A DNA stretch of 64,000 nt from Paenibacillus cellulosilyticus (GCF_003182255.1 NZ_QGTQ01000034.1:1-64000); one strand, 5' to 3'. Positions 37,169 through 45,986 are shown, counted from the first letter of the stretch. A program made the numbers and translations. Notes: generated by a model from the sequence alone, not told the origin.

Positions 37169-37638
37169 CCGATTACGTCGACCAGCAATCCGCGGCCAAC
37201 CCCGTTATCCAGCAGCATGCTGCTGCGCTCGTAGCTCTTGCGACGCTCGTCCGTCGACATTTGCAGCCATTCTCTCAATACCAGCTGAAGATTCCAATGC
37301 AGCCGCTTAAGCTGTCCGCCCGTGAATTGGCAGTTATACATATATCCCTTCTTATCTTTGCGTCTCCATGTGATTCGACCTAACAGCATCGTCCGTCGCC
37401 CGCTGATGGTGACTTGCAGCTGAACCGTATAGTTCCCGTTAATAGGCAGATTCAGCGCCGAAACGAACTGTAAGCTAGAATCACAGATCCAAACCGGTTT
37501 TACCGCTGACTCGCCCGATTGAACGGACTTGCCACGGACGCTGTCGATCGATATGAGAACCGAAAGATCGTTGCTTGCCATCCATTCTGACTGTACTGTG
37601 CTGAGCTTACGGCCTTGTACATCAAATGCACGGGTCAT
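37165..37638 (-). CDS. PilZ-like domain protein, copy 1
   Basis: A 157-residue protein paralogous to the downstream one; shared features are the ISIDSVRGKSVQ strand, LNLPINGNYTVQLQV and the LLGRITWRR..GYMYNCQF block, the last resembling the end of PilZ barrels. The cyclic di-GMP-binding motifs are not visible. It ends with a helical tail (about 105-157). It is downstream of the LCP gene in the same orientation with a 94-bp gap. Confidence 0.65.
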   Translation of the reverse strand: MTRAFDVQGRKLSTVQSEWMASNDLSVLISIDSVRGKSVQSGESAVKPVWICDSSLQFVSALNLPINGNYTVQLQVTISGRRTMLLGRITWRRKDKKGYMYNCQFTGGQLKRLHWNLQLVLREWLQMSTDERRKSYERSSMLLDNGVGRGLLVDVIG

Positions 37639-37732
37639 TGGAATTCTCCTCTTCGCTACAGTTGGATTGGCATTAGCCTACTTAAGAGATTTTAGTGATA
37701 CATTTTGTATCAATACAGGCATAGAAAGGCCT

Positions 37733-38629
37733 CTAATTCGTCTGCTGATGCTCTTTCAACATATTGTGAATCCGCTCTTGCTCTTCCGGCTCGACGATAT
37801 AGTACCAAATGCCGCTTATAGTCTTACCGGTCCCCTTGATTTCGACCGTGTCGACATGATCGATCACCGAGCGGTATTGCGATGCAAATGTCTTCATTTC
37901 ATCGAACGTAATGTTTGTCTTCACACCGTTGCCAACCTCGTCGAGAATCGATTGGATCTTCGTGACGTTCTGAATATTGACTGCGTGGTGCATAACGGAT
38001 TGAAGAATATCGCGCTGCCTCGTATTCCGACCGAAGTCGCCGCGCGGATCGTCGTAACGCATACGGGAGTAGGACAATGCCAGTTCACCATCGAGCTCCA
38101 GTGATCCTTGTGCGAAGTTATGACCCTCATAATCAAATTGGAAGGGATTGTTGACCTCTACCCCGCCGATCAAATCGATGAACGTCTTGAAGTTCTCCAT
38201 ATTGACCTTGACGTAATAGTCGATTCGATAGTCAAGGAAATGCTCAATCGTTTGAAGCGACATATCGACGCCGCCGAATGCGTATGCGTGATTGATTTTG
38301 TCAGTCGTCCCATGCCCAATAATCTCCGTACGTGTATCCCGTGGAATGTTGAACATGAGAACCGAGTTTTTCTTCGGATTAACGGATAAAATGACGATCG
38401 TATCGGAGCGTCCCGGATCATTCGCTCGCTGATCGACCCCAAGCATCAGAACCGTGAATGCATCCTTATCTTCAATGGAGACCGGTTTCGTCGGCGTCGG
38501 CGTTGCCTCTGGATCTTTGCTGACGTATACCGGACGAGTCGGCTCCTCGTAGATTTTGTTCGCGGTATGCTCGATTTGAATAGCTACATAGATGACGTAG
38601 CTGACGACGGCAATGATGATGAGCGACAA
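37733..38629 (-). CDS. LytR-CpsA-Psr (LCP) family cell-wall glycopolymer ligase
   Basis: Membrane-bound enzyme of a family that transfers teichoic acid or polysaccharide from a lipid carrier to peptidoglycan. It has one N-terminal transmembrane segment, a Thr/Pro-rich linker (EATPTPTKPVS) and the LCP domain (about 58-220) with VLMLGVDQR, DTIVILSVNP, NIPRDTR (pyrophosphate-binding Arg) and the late YSRMRYDDPRGDFGRNTRQRD. No ATG or GTG opens the frame. The TTG at 38629 would cut off the basic cytoplasmic tail SRKWKR, while an ATT at 38674 lies 8 bases after GGGGG; the real start may be there. It follows the lasso exporter by about 30-75 bp. Confidence 0.9.
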   Translation of the reverse strand: MSLIIIAVVSYVIYVAIQIEHTANKIYEEPTRPVYVSKDPEATPTPTKPVSIEDKDAFTVLMLGVDQRANDPGRSDTIVILSVNPKKNSVLMFNIPRDTRTEIIGHGTTDKINHAYAFGGVDMSLQTIEHFLDYRIDYYVKVNMENFKTFIDLIGGVEVNNPFQFDYEGHNFAQGSLELDGELALSYSRMRYDDPRGDFGRNTRQRDILQSVMHHAVNIQNVTKIQSILDEVGNGVKTNITFDEMKTFASQYRSVIDHVDTVEIKGTGKTISGIWYYIVEPEEQERIHNMLKEHQQTN

Positions 38630-38702
38630 GGATGAAGCCGTCCAAATGATGATTCGTTTCCATTTGCGTGAAATGGGTGAAACCCCCTGTCCGATACTGT
38701 TA

Positions 38703-40505
38703 CTACGAATTTAATCCCGCCTCCTGGTACGACAACAAACGACTGAACGTCCCTCTCGTCTCGGACGACAGCTGGTGATAAGCGCCCTGCTGTACGACGC
38801 GGCCCTGCTCGATGACAATGACCTGATCTGCATTGCGAATCGTCGACAGCCGATGAGCGATGACAATAATCGTCATCGAGCCTTTCAGCCGCTCCAGCGC
38901 GGCTTGTACCTTCGCCTCATTCTCGTTGTCCAGCGCACTAGTCGCCTCATCAAGCACGAGAATCGACGGCCTGCGAAGAATTGCTCTTGCAAGAACGAGC
39001 CGCTGCCTCTCGCCACCAGACAACCGGATGCCGCGATCGCCAATAATCGTATCGAGTCCATCGGGGAGCTTCCGAACGAAGTCCTCTGCTGCTGCGAACC
39101 GCAGCGCTTCCCACAGCCGCTCGTCAATTGCATGCGGATCAACCAGCTTAAGGTTGTCCCGAATGCTGGAGTGGAACAAGAATGGATCCTGCGGCACATA
39201 GCTGACCATACGACGATGCGCAAGCGTATTGTGCGCGGTCAGCGGAACGCCGTCATACAGTACCTCTCCGCTCTCTGGCCGCACAAGTCCGATCAGTAGA
39301 TCAATCAGCGTACTTTTGCCAGCGCCAGATTTGCCTACGATTGCAGTCATGCTATTCGCTGGTACTCGGATGTTCACATCCTTAAGGGCATAGTCCGGCT
39401 TATTCAGATCGTACCGATAGGACACGTTATGGCATTCGATATCGGACTGCATACGGATGCTGAGTTCTTCGCTTGCGCCTCTCAGCTCAAACTCCTTCGC
39501 CTCCTCGCATTCCTTCTGCAAATCCATCAGACTCGTAAATGCAGGAATCGAGGTCACAATTTGCTCCCAGCTGTTCTGAAGGGTTATAAACTTCGGCCAT
39601 AGCCGCGAGAAAATCACAACGATAAGCATTAACTCCCCGCCTGACACATGCAGCACTTCAAAGGATGTATAGATGAACAAACCGATCAGAACCGCGGACG
39701 TTATTTTGTAAAACAATTGCGTGCCTGTCTGCAGCTTCGCGAACTTCGTGAAGTTGCTCTCCAGTTGCTTGCACAGCGCTAGGAACCAGTTGTAATGCTG
39801 GCGTTCGAGCATGTTGGTCTTAATATCTTTTATTCCATTGAAATGGTCGGTGATGCCGGCTATATAACTCTTAGTTAGCTCGGTCGTCTCAACGCCAATT
39901 GTTTTCGCACGTCGGGAGAAGCGTCTTGAAAAAATTGCCATCAGAGTGCCACATAGCAGCACGAGAAGGGTCAGCTTGAAGGATAGCCATAGGGCAAACG
40001 CAACTTGAATGAGGGTAAAGATAATAGTCGTGGCGAGTTTCATCGCAAGGCTGGTGCCTTGAATAATACGAACAAGCTCATTGTTCAGGATGTGATTGAT
40101 ATCTGATTTACGGGTTCGCAAATATAACTTCCATTCTGCTTGCAACAGATCGCGATAAGTCGATAATCTCAGACTACGAATAAATGCTTGATGAATACGT
40201 GTATTCAGGACCGTCTGGTTACGTTGAATTACAGCCTGCCCGATGACGAGCAGCACATACAATGTAATCATCGTTACGAACTGTATTCGCTCCGGGATCT
40301 GATGAACGATGCTGTTCACATTGTCGAGAAAGGGAATCGTCAACGATCCCAAATTGAAAATACCTGTCAATCCAAGCAGCGGAATGAGCAGGTAGATGGA
40401 GACGCCTTCTATGGAACTAATCAGCATCATCCCGATAAAATTGGCATACAACTTCGTGCCTGCGACGTTGTGAAGCTTTTTCATGAAATATATAAGTTCC
40501 GTCAT
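38703..40505 (-). CDS. ABC transporter, fused permease/ATPase (lasso peptide exporter)
   Basis: A 600-residue half-transporter: six transmembrane segments in about 1-330, then an ATPase domain. Walker A is AIVGKSGAGKSTLIDLL, the signature is LSGGERQRLVLARA, Walker B is ILVLDEATSALD, and a late AHRLSTI holds the H-loop. There is no N-terminal C39 peptidase domain, as expected because the lasso leader is removed by the B2 peptidase. The ATG at 40505 has GAAGGGGGTGA; the ORF opens 30 codons earlier inside the peptidase gene. Last gene of the lasso set; exports and probably gives immunity to the peptide. Confidence 0.94.
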   Translation of the reverse strand: MTELIYFMKKLHNVAGTKLYANFIGMMLISSIEGVSIYLLIPLLGLTGIFNLGSLTIPFLDNVNSIVHQIPERIQFVTMITLYVLLVIGQAVIQRNQTVLNTRIHQAFIRSLRLSTYRDLLQAEWKLYLRTRKSDINHILNNELVRIIQGTSLAMKLATTIIFTLIQVAFALWLSFKLTLLVLLCGTLMAIFSRRFSRRAKTIGVETTELTKSYIAGITDHFNGIKDIKTNMLERQHYNWFLALCKQLESNFTKFAKLQTGTQLFYKITSAVLIGLFIYTSFEVLHVSGGELMLIVVIFSRLWPKFITLQNSWEQIVTSIPAFTSLMDLQKECEEAKEFELRGASEELSIRMQSDIECHNVSYRYDLNKPDYALKDVNIRVPANSMTAIVGKSGAGKSTLIDLLIGLVRPESGEVLYDGVPLTAHNTLAHRRMVSYVPQDPFLFHSSIRDNLKLVDPHAIDERLWEALRFAAAEDFVRKLPDGLDTIIGDRGIRLSGGERQRLVLARAILRRPSILVLDEATSALDNENEAKVQAALERLKGSMTIIVIAHRLSTIRNADQVIVIEQGRVVQQGAYHQLSSETRGTFSRLLSYQEAGLNS

Positions 40506-40509
40506 AAGT

Positions 40510-40986
40510 TCACCCCCTTCTATGATCCTGATGCTTCTTTTGTTTTCCGCTGTTGGCGAATGTGCCAACGACGGTAAATTGGGCCATTTCTTCATAGCCA
40601 GTCAAATAATAAGGACCACTGCGCAGCCATGCGTGAGCGATCATTTTGCCAGAGGAATCCTTGGCCGTCCCCATGTAAAGTGTGCTCGATATACCACGTC
40701 GCTCCAGCATCTTCATCGCTGCGATTGCTTTAACCATGCACATGCTTTCCCACCAAGTATGGCGGCTCATGCGCTGAATTGCCCGGGAAATGCTACCCAG
40801 CAATCGGTCCTGCGCCGGATCATGCTCGAACGGAGACTCTGACGTCCGAACGCCAAGCGTCGGAGCTACCTTCGCGAACGGAAGTTGCTTAAGAATCCGT
40901 GCCCACCCAAGATACAAGTAGGCCTCCGCATACATCCGCTTCTGTTCCATCGGCATGGTTATTAATTTTTTGCCTACTCTCCACAC
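40510..40986 (-). CDS. Lasso peptide leader peptidase, transglutaminase-like (B2)
   Basis: Cleaves the leader from the precursor with the RRE protein. The transglutaminase-like core has the catalytic Cys in WWESMCMVKAIAAMKML (Cys83 from this start) and the His in GKMIAHAWLRSG (His118). The GTG at 40986 was chosen because AGAGGAGA lies nine bases upstream, giving 158 residues; the ORF opens ten codons earlier at a GTG without a site. It lies between the RRE gene and the exporter gene, with 4 bp to the exporter. Confidence 0.93.
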   Translation of the reverse strand: MWRVGKKLITMPMEQKRMYAEAYLYLGWARILKQLPFAKVAPTLGVRTSESPFEHDPAQDRLLGSISRAIQRMSRHTWWESMCMVKAIAAMKMLERRGISSTLYMGTAKDSSGKMIAHAWLRSGPYYLTGYEEMAQFTVVGTFANSGKQKKHQDHRRG

Positions 40987-41018
40987 GATGGGCTGTCTCC
41001 TCTCGATCAGGGTCACGG

Positions 41019-41312
41019 TTAGATCGCAGCCGCTTCTTGCACAATGACGAGCTTCTCACTGGCTAGATTTTCGAGAAAATGAATAACTTGCGCTTCGCAT
41101 TCTTCTGTCGTAACCTCGTACTCTCCCGTCAGCTTGGACACAAGCTCGCTCACACTAATCGGTGCAGCAACCAGCTCCCAGATACGTCCGCCAATCTCGC
41201 CGAGATTGTAATACTTGCCGGATTCAATGCTCATCATGACGGTTTCGCCGCCCATTTGGCTAGCGAGATTGCCTTGCGCTTGTACTACCGAGTCTTGGAT
41301 CGTGATACTCAT
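41019..41312 (-). CDS. Lasso RRE protein (B1, PqqD-like precursor recognition)
   Basis: A 97-residue PqqD-family RiPP recognition element that binds the leader and presents it to the peptidase and cyclase. The start ATG at 41312 overlaps the kinase stop (ATGA). GGETVMMSIESGKYYNLGEIGGRIWEL (in two parts: VMMSIESGKYYNLG and GRIWEL) is the classical PqqD-like strand pattern, followed by a winged-helix segment with EECEAQVIHFLENL. The ORF extends 45 codons further upstream but only inside the kinase gene. Confidence 0.94.
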   Translation of the reverse strand: MSITIQDSVVQAQGNLASQMGGETVMMSIESGKYYNLGEIGGRIWELVAAPISVSELVSKLTGEYEVTTEECEAQVIHFLENLASEKLVIVQEAAAI

Positions 41313-42256
41313 TGGACTGATACCCCTTCCTTTATTTGGCTCATAATCGTATCGAATAGCTGCTGTACTGTAAAATGTGACGTTGGCCGGTGGAGCCGAT
41401 AGACTGCTGTCTGAGATGTTATAGACGCGGTTGATGTAAAATGCCATTGGTTCAGTCCCAGCAGCGAAACGAGAAAATTGCGGAACGTATGCGTGAATAA
41501 CAGCGGCATGCAGGTAATGCCGGACAGCTTCTCGAATTTAATGTCAGAATGTTCAGACTTGTTTAATTCGAAGATGCCTGCCAACGGTATCGTTTCGGTC
41601 ATGAATCGATCCTGCACGGGAATTGCGTATTTCGTTCGATCCTGCTCCTCGTACAGCGTTTCATATTGATTGTCCAGCTGCAGCCCGTCGATACTCTCCT
41701 CCCACAGCTTCTGCTGCGGATAAGATGGAATAACCATCGCACGACCGGTTACGGGATCAATCGACACCGCGATCACATCGTCCGTAAGCAGCTTATAGCC
41801 CTGTTGAGAGAAGTAAGCGGCGAGCGTCGACTTACCTGCTCCTGACTCACCAACAATGGCATATGCCTGACCGTCAATGACAAACGCACTGCCATGCAGC
41901 GGCAGAATGCGCCGGTTCAGCAGAATAGCACCCATACAAGTGCCCAGGAGGTACAAACGCAGCTTGCGCATGTCGCAATCCGGTGCGGGGTCAACAGTGA
42001 TCGTATGTCCACCAGTGATGCCGAATAGTGCGACGTTCTCGATAGCGAAGTAGAGGGTATTGTTGGAATAGACGAAATGGTTCTCTGGTGCGTTGAACCG
42101 ATTCCATGCTGGCAATATGTCGCCGTATATAATGCTCACATCTGCTACTAGTGAGGCATTATTCAACTCCCTGAGTTCAGGAAGAAGAATCTCACTACGG
42201 AAACTGAGACCGAATGCCTCGTATTGCTTATATGTCAAATCAGAAATGATGTTCAC
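41309..42256 (-). CDS. HPr-kinase-like lasso peptide kinase
   Basis: A 315-residue protein of the HPr kinase/phosphorylase C-domain type, with Walker A AIVGESGAGKSTLAAYF (P-loop near 136-143) and LLTDDVIAVSID after it. Relatives in paeninodin-type clusters phosphorylate the C-terminal Ser of the precursor, and the precursor here ends in Ser. It is not the glycolytic HPr kinase: the N-terminal region (YKQYEAFGLSFRSEILLPEL) differs and the context is a lasso cluster. The start is GTG at 42256, with GAGG directly adjacent, so the exact start is uncertain. Confidence 0.9.
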   Translation of the reverse strand: MNIISDLTYKQYEAFGLSFRSEILLPELRELNNASLVADVSIIYGDILPAWNRFNAPENHFVYSNNTLYFAIENVALFGITGGHTITVDPAPDCDMRKLRLYLLGTCMGAILLNRRILPLHGSAFVIDGQAYAIVGESGAGKSTLAAYFSQQGYKLLTDDVIAVSIDPVTGRAMVIPSYPQQKLWEESIDGLQLDNQYETLYEEQDRTKYAIPVQDRFMTETIPLAGIFELNKSEHSDIKFEKLSGITCMPLLFTHTFRNFLVSLLGLNQWHFTSTASITSQTAVYRLHRPTSHFTVQQLFDTIMSQIKEGVSVQ

Positions 42257-42332
42257 CCTCTTTATTAGGGAGAACTCTAGGACAGTACAAGTACTATACT
42301 AGAGTTCCGGTTAAGTATGCGATGATGAAAGA

Positions 42333-42518
42333 CTAGGAAATCGTTACTGTCGGTGCTGGACCGTAGATTGTGGAACCTGGATCTGCTGCATCCGTGATAT
42401 CGAGTTCGAGGCCTTTGTCAGTGAAGAAGTAGTCGATATACTTCGTACCTGCACCTGCCATCGTTTCGCTGATTTCCAGCGCTTCTACTACTGGTGCTTG
42501 CCAATTCTTTTTGCTCAT
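42333..42518 (-). CDS. Lasso peptide precursor (A)
   Basis: A 61-residue precursor. The ATG at 42518 follows AAAGGGGGTGA at proper distance; a GTG three codons earlier overlaps that site. The leader is about 20 residues (MSKKNWQAPVVEALEISETM) with the WxxP motif recognised by RRE proteins and Thr at -2. Cleavage after Met20 gives a core starting AGAGTKYID (42458 down), so Ala1 and Asp9 can form a nine-residue macrolactam ring. The predicted core is 41 residues, much longer than typical 15-26, and ends PAPTVTIS with a C-terminal Ser for the kinase. It lies between the cyclase and kinase genes. Confidence 0.88.
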   Translation of the reverse strand: MSKKNWQAPVVEALEISETMAGAGTKYIDYFFTDKGLELDITDAADPGSTIYGPAPTVTIS

Positions 42519-42559
42519 TGATTTCACCCCCTTTCATGCGGTTTGGATGATGATTATGA

Positions 42560-44488
42560 TTAGCCAATTCGCTTCAGGAAGCGGTATACCACCATGCTGC
42601 GAATTAACACTCTCATATCAGGATCGAATGCAAGCTCAGGGCGAGGATCGTGTTTAAGTTTACTAAGGGACGCTCTAATCAGATCCATATTCATCCATTC
42701 CGCTCCAATGCCACTGGTGCACATTGTTTCAAGCTCCTCCACAAATATTTGCCAGGAAGGAAGCATACGGTGGAGCCAATCCGAGCCTTGCACACCACGA
42801 TATCGTTGATTGAGACGAACTTTATCTGGCAGCAGCCCTTTCATAGAGCGCCTGATGAGTGAACGGTCCATCCCATTCTGAACGAATTGGTCCAGCGGGA
42901 GGGACAGACAAAATCGAGCGACTCTGGGATCACAGGTTGGGTCCCGCTCAATGACGCCATATCGGAGAGAAAGCTTTGTTCCTGATGTCCCCTGCATGCT
43001 CATGACAGAAGGTGTCTCGAACAGCCGCTGACGATCGACCACTATATCGGTTGCGAACCCTCCAATACCGACATCATGGGATCGAAGCTGCTCGAACACA
43101 TCGGTTCGCTGTGCAAGAGAAGGATGAATCAATTGGAGATCAGAAGGCTGCGAATGCGAGAATGGAGATTGTGTCAATTGAGGGAATGCGTACTTGCCAA
43201 TCATAGGAATGAGACGCTTACGCCCAACCCCCATCCTTCGCCCGTACTGCTTCAGCTCTTGATGAAGCTTTACGAGACGGAGATGCTTAAGTAAGTACAC
43301 ATAGTACTCAATGGCGGAGCCCCAAGAGATCGTATGATTCCCCCTGGCACCCGTCAGCAACAAACCAATTCCTTGTGCGGCCGCATGCTCATGAATACCT
43401 TTGATCCAGAACGAATTCTCAATGAACTTATAAGGTGCTTCCAGCAGATCCAACCAATCATCCATCTCGGATAACGGGCTCTTCCCTTGGAAGTCGAGAT
43501 ACTGATCTTGAATATTACCGACGTGTTGAACTGTCTCCCGTATGAAAGGACGTTCATCTGCCACTCGACTTCGCACCGTCCAGTCCACGAAGTCCTCTGG
43601 CGGAATATAGCTGAAGGTATGCAGAGGCTTACCAGCCTTATACAACTCGCCAGCGGCTAGACTAACAACCGAACCAGAATCGAGTCCGCCACTTAACGTT
43701 GCGCCAATCGACCGATCTGTTATCAGCCGTGATCGTACCGCTTGTGCATACACATCCAAGAATGCTTCTTCGTACTCGTCATTGGAGCGAAGTCGAAGCT
43801 CTTCTTGTGGTGCTACTACGCCATAGCGTTCGACCTTCAATTTGCCGCTGAATAATGTAAACTGATGGGCTGCTGGAATCTGATCAATATCCGCATACAC
43901 CGTTGAGTGACTGTCTACCGAATCAAGAACGATTGGTATCGCAAGGAACTCCGCCATCCAAGATTCACGAACCGACTTCCTCACACCGGGCAGCGCCAGC
44001 AGTGGCTTCATCATCGTTGAGAAGGCAAAATGGTATCCATTGTTCTGGATATATAGCGTCCGATTCCCGATAAGATCTCGTGCACCGAACAGCAGCTTCT
44101 TCCGCTGATCCCATATAACGAAAGCGAAGTCGCCGATCAGGTAGCGAGGGACATTAATGCCCCACTTGCGATAGGCTAGAAGGATCAGCTCCGCATCAGC
44201 AATGATTCGGCGGTCTGATGTGAGCTCCAAGCGTTGATACAGTTCGTCACGGTTGTCGATAATCGCATCCGCAGTAATGACTAGACCATTGCGATCATCA
44301 TAAGGCATCTGAATATCGAGGTGCGATGGCAGTACCGACTGTGTGCCGTTCATCAAACAAATCGATTCCTCTTGCCAGCATTGAATCTTACCGATCTGAT
44401 AGCCTTGCATTGCTGAGACGTAAGATTCGCATTCCTCAGATGATATCGTTTTTTGTTCGTTATAGTGCACACCGAAGATTAAGCTCAT
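42560..44488 (-). CDS. Lasso cyclase, asparagine-synthetase-like (C)
   Basis: A 642-residue enzyme that adenylates the ring Asp side chain and closes the macrolactam. The N-terminal glutaminase-like domain lacks the catalytic Cys2 of true AsnB (it starts MSLIFGVHYN), as lasso cyclases do. The ATP-pyrophosphatase loop TLSGGLDSGSVVSLAA is near 262-278, and the C-terminal domain has GTKLSLRYG and NQRYRGVQGSDW. The ATG has AGGAGGTCGCC. It precedes the precursor gene by 41 bp. Confidence 0.94.
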   Translation of the reverse strand: MSLIFGVHYNEQKTISSEECESYVSAMQGYQIGKIQCWQEESICLMNGTQSVLPSHLDIQMPYDDRNGLVITADAIIDNRDELYQRLELTSDRRIIADAELILLAYRKWGINVPRYLIGDFAFVIWDQRKKLLFGARDLIGNRTLYIQNNGYHFAFSTMMKPLLALPGVRKSVRESWMAEFLAIPIVLDSVDSHSTVYADIDQIPAAHQFTLFSGKLKVERYGVVAPQEELRLRSNDEYEEAFLDVYAQAVRSRLITDRSIGATLSGGLDSGSVVSLAAGELYKAGKPLHTFSYIPPEDFVDWTVRSRVADERPFIRETVQHVGNIQDQYLDFQGKSPLSEMDDWLDLLEAPYKFIENSFWIKGIHEHAAAQGIGLLLTGARGNHTISWGSAIEYYVYLLKHLRLVKLHQELKQYGRRMGVGRKRLIPMIGKYAFPQLTQSPFSHSQPSDLQLIHPSLAQRTDVFEQLRSHDVGIGGFATDIVVDRQRLFETPSVMSMQGTSGTKLSLRYGVIERDPTCDPRVARFCLSLPLDQFVQNGMDRSLIRRSMKGLLPDKVRLNQRYRGVQGSDWLHRMLPSWQIFVEELETMCTSGIGAEWMNMDLIRASLSKLKHDPRPELAFDPDMRVLIRSMVVYRFLKRIG

Positions 44489-44515
44489 GGCGACCTCCTG
44501 ATACCTTATGTAACA

Positions 44516-44543
44516 ATGATACTATAAATGATACAGATTGTAA
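44516..44543 (-). promoter_or_regulatory. Possible promoter of the lasso cluster
   Basis: TTACAA (44538-44543), a 16-bp spacer and TATCAT (44516-44521) on the minus strand, 28 bp before the cyclase start. Weak hexamers, but it is the best candidate in the 270-bp gap (44489-44758), which is AT-rich and holds no gene. Confidence 0.35.
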
Positions 44544-44758
44544 CTATGATTTTAAAAAAAATGTTTTCTTTCTTTAAAGATTTACAGCAATCGACAGGTT
44601 TGCTTAGGGAAAGAAAGACTGCGAGTACCTTTGTTGTTTGATGCTCTATAGTATATACGAAGCATCTTCTCATAAGGTTTGACGTCTTGAGCAATTTTTC
44701 CAAAAAAGTTTTCCTACAATTTCCGGCAAAGCGACAAGTTGTGTTTATGCTCCCTACC

Positions 44759-45955
44759 CTACGCCGAAGCCTGCTGCTGCTTCTTCTTGCGCCAAGCCCA
44801 TAGGAATGGACGCAGCGGGAAGTACATGAAGTGGAGCCATTTGGGGAGAGGGAGCAGTTGGGCGTCTTGGGAGCTGGGGTAGAGCGTGCTAAGCATCTGC
44901 TTCCACTTCTGTTGAGGTGACATTAAGAGCATATTGTAACGTTCGAAATATGCGTTAGCTTCATCTGCAGATTGTGTTTCCTTAAAATTCACAAGCTCTG
45001 TGATCATCTTTAAGGCTTCTTGGGCAAGTTCTAAAGCTCGATTGTCGAACTCATAGTGTAACCGTTTGGGATGCTCAACTGAAGGAGAATTGAATAGTAG
45101 TTCTGACAATAGTAACGTTTGTTCACTTACATGCATACTATCCTGATACTGGAAACCATCAAATACAGCATCCCAGTTCAATCCTTCTCTGATCATACGA
45201 TCGACGTCAGCCAGCCAACGAAGTCGGAACCATCCGTGCCGAGCCCCGTGTAAAACCAAATATACGAATAAATCTTCATGGCCCAAATAATGTACAGGAT
45301 AATTGGTTTTGACCGTTGATCTTCTTCGCTCCCAAAGCTCAGAGAAAGCAGGTTCCTTATATGTATCAGGACTCATTCTCCAATGCAATTCAACCTGCAC
45401 ACCCGTCTCAGGATGTGTATATCCTATGTGATGATCCTTCACAAATAAACTGTTTAAGACTTGGAGTGTTTCTTTATCTGGTTTATATCCTTGTTGTAAA
45501 ATTACTTTTTCGGCTAGAGCCAAATCATCCTTGGACACAAGCAGATCGACATCCTTGGATGTACGTAATGAAAAATCACCATAAAGAGCTTCAGCAAGCA
45601 CCGGCCCCTTTAAGACTAGCGATCGGATATGCTGAGTTTCCAGCTCACGGCATAGCTTCTCCATCTCTGCCGTTAATTTCAGCATCTGAAACGTATTACG
45701 AATGTACATTTGACTTAGTTGTTTGTTCACTTCAATTGGAAATAGAGTCTCATAGCTGCTTTTAATTCTGGATGCAACAACTGGATAGACGCGATGTTGA
45801 TAAGCTAACAGAACGAACGTGTCCCAATCGATAGATTGTTCTATCAAATTACGAATATAATCCTCCGTGTGTACCGTCTCATCACTGATAATTGATAGCA
45901 ACAATTGCAATTCTATCGGTAAGGAATCTTCTTTCATTCCGACTCTGTTAGCCAT
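44759..45955 (-). CDS. Nucleotidyltransferase family protein (NTP_transf_5-like) of the lasso cluster
   Basis: A 398-residue protein. A mainly helical N-terminus is followed by SLVLKGPVLAEALYGDFSLR and the catalytic acidic pair in RTSKDVDLLVS (Asp135, Asp137), then LHWRMSPD and a helical C-terminus with a Lys/Gln-rich end. Genes of this type recur in lasso clusters that also contain the kinase (paeninodin and pseudomycoidin types, from memory), where it is proposed to act on the phosphorylated precursor. Here it is upstream of the cyclase gene, separated by a possible promoter, and 31 bp from the large secreted protein gene. Confidence 0.85.
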   Translation of the reverse strand: MANRVGMKEDSLPIELQLLLSIISDETVHTEDYIRNLIEQSIDWDTFVLLAYQHRVYPVVASRIKSSYETLFPIEVNKQLSQMYIRNTFQMLKLTAEMEKLCRELETQHIRSLVLKGPVLAEALYGDFSLRTSKDVDLLVSKDDLALAEKVILQQGYKPDKETLQVLNSLFVKDHHIGYTHPETGVQVELHWRMSPDTYKEPAFSELWERRRSTVKTNYPVHYLGHEDLFVYLVLHGARHGWFRLRWLADVDRMIREGLNWDAVFDGFQYQDSMHVSEQTLLLSELLFNSPSVEHPKRLHYEFDNRALELAQEALKMITELVNFKETQSADEANAYFERYNMLLMSPQQKWKQMLSTLYPSSQDAQLLPLPKWLHFMYFPLRPFLWAWRKKKQQQASA

Positions 45956-45986
45956 TCAGCATCCCCTTCTTCTCTATTAATCTGTG

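Noticed and set aside
41309-42256. Genuine HPr kinase/phosphorylase of carbon catabolite control
   Set aside because: Only the P-loop domain resembles HprK; the N-terminus differs and the gene is embedded between a lasso precursor and an RRE gene.
42560-44488. Asparagine synthetase AsnB
   Set aside because: It lacks the N-terminal catalytic Cys and sits with lasso genes, so a cyclase role fits better.
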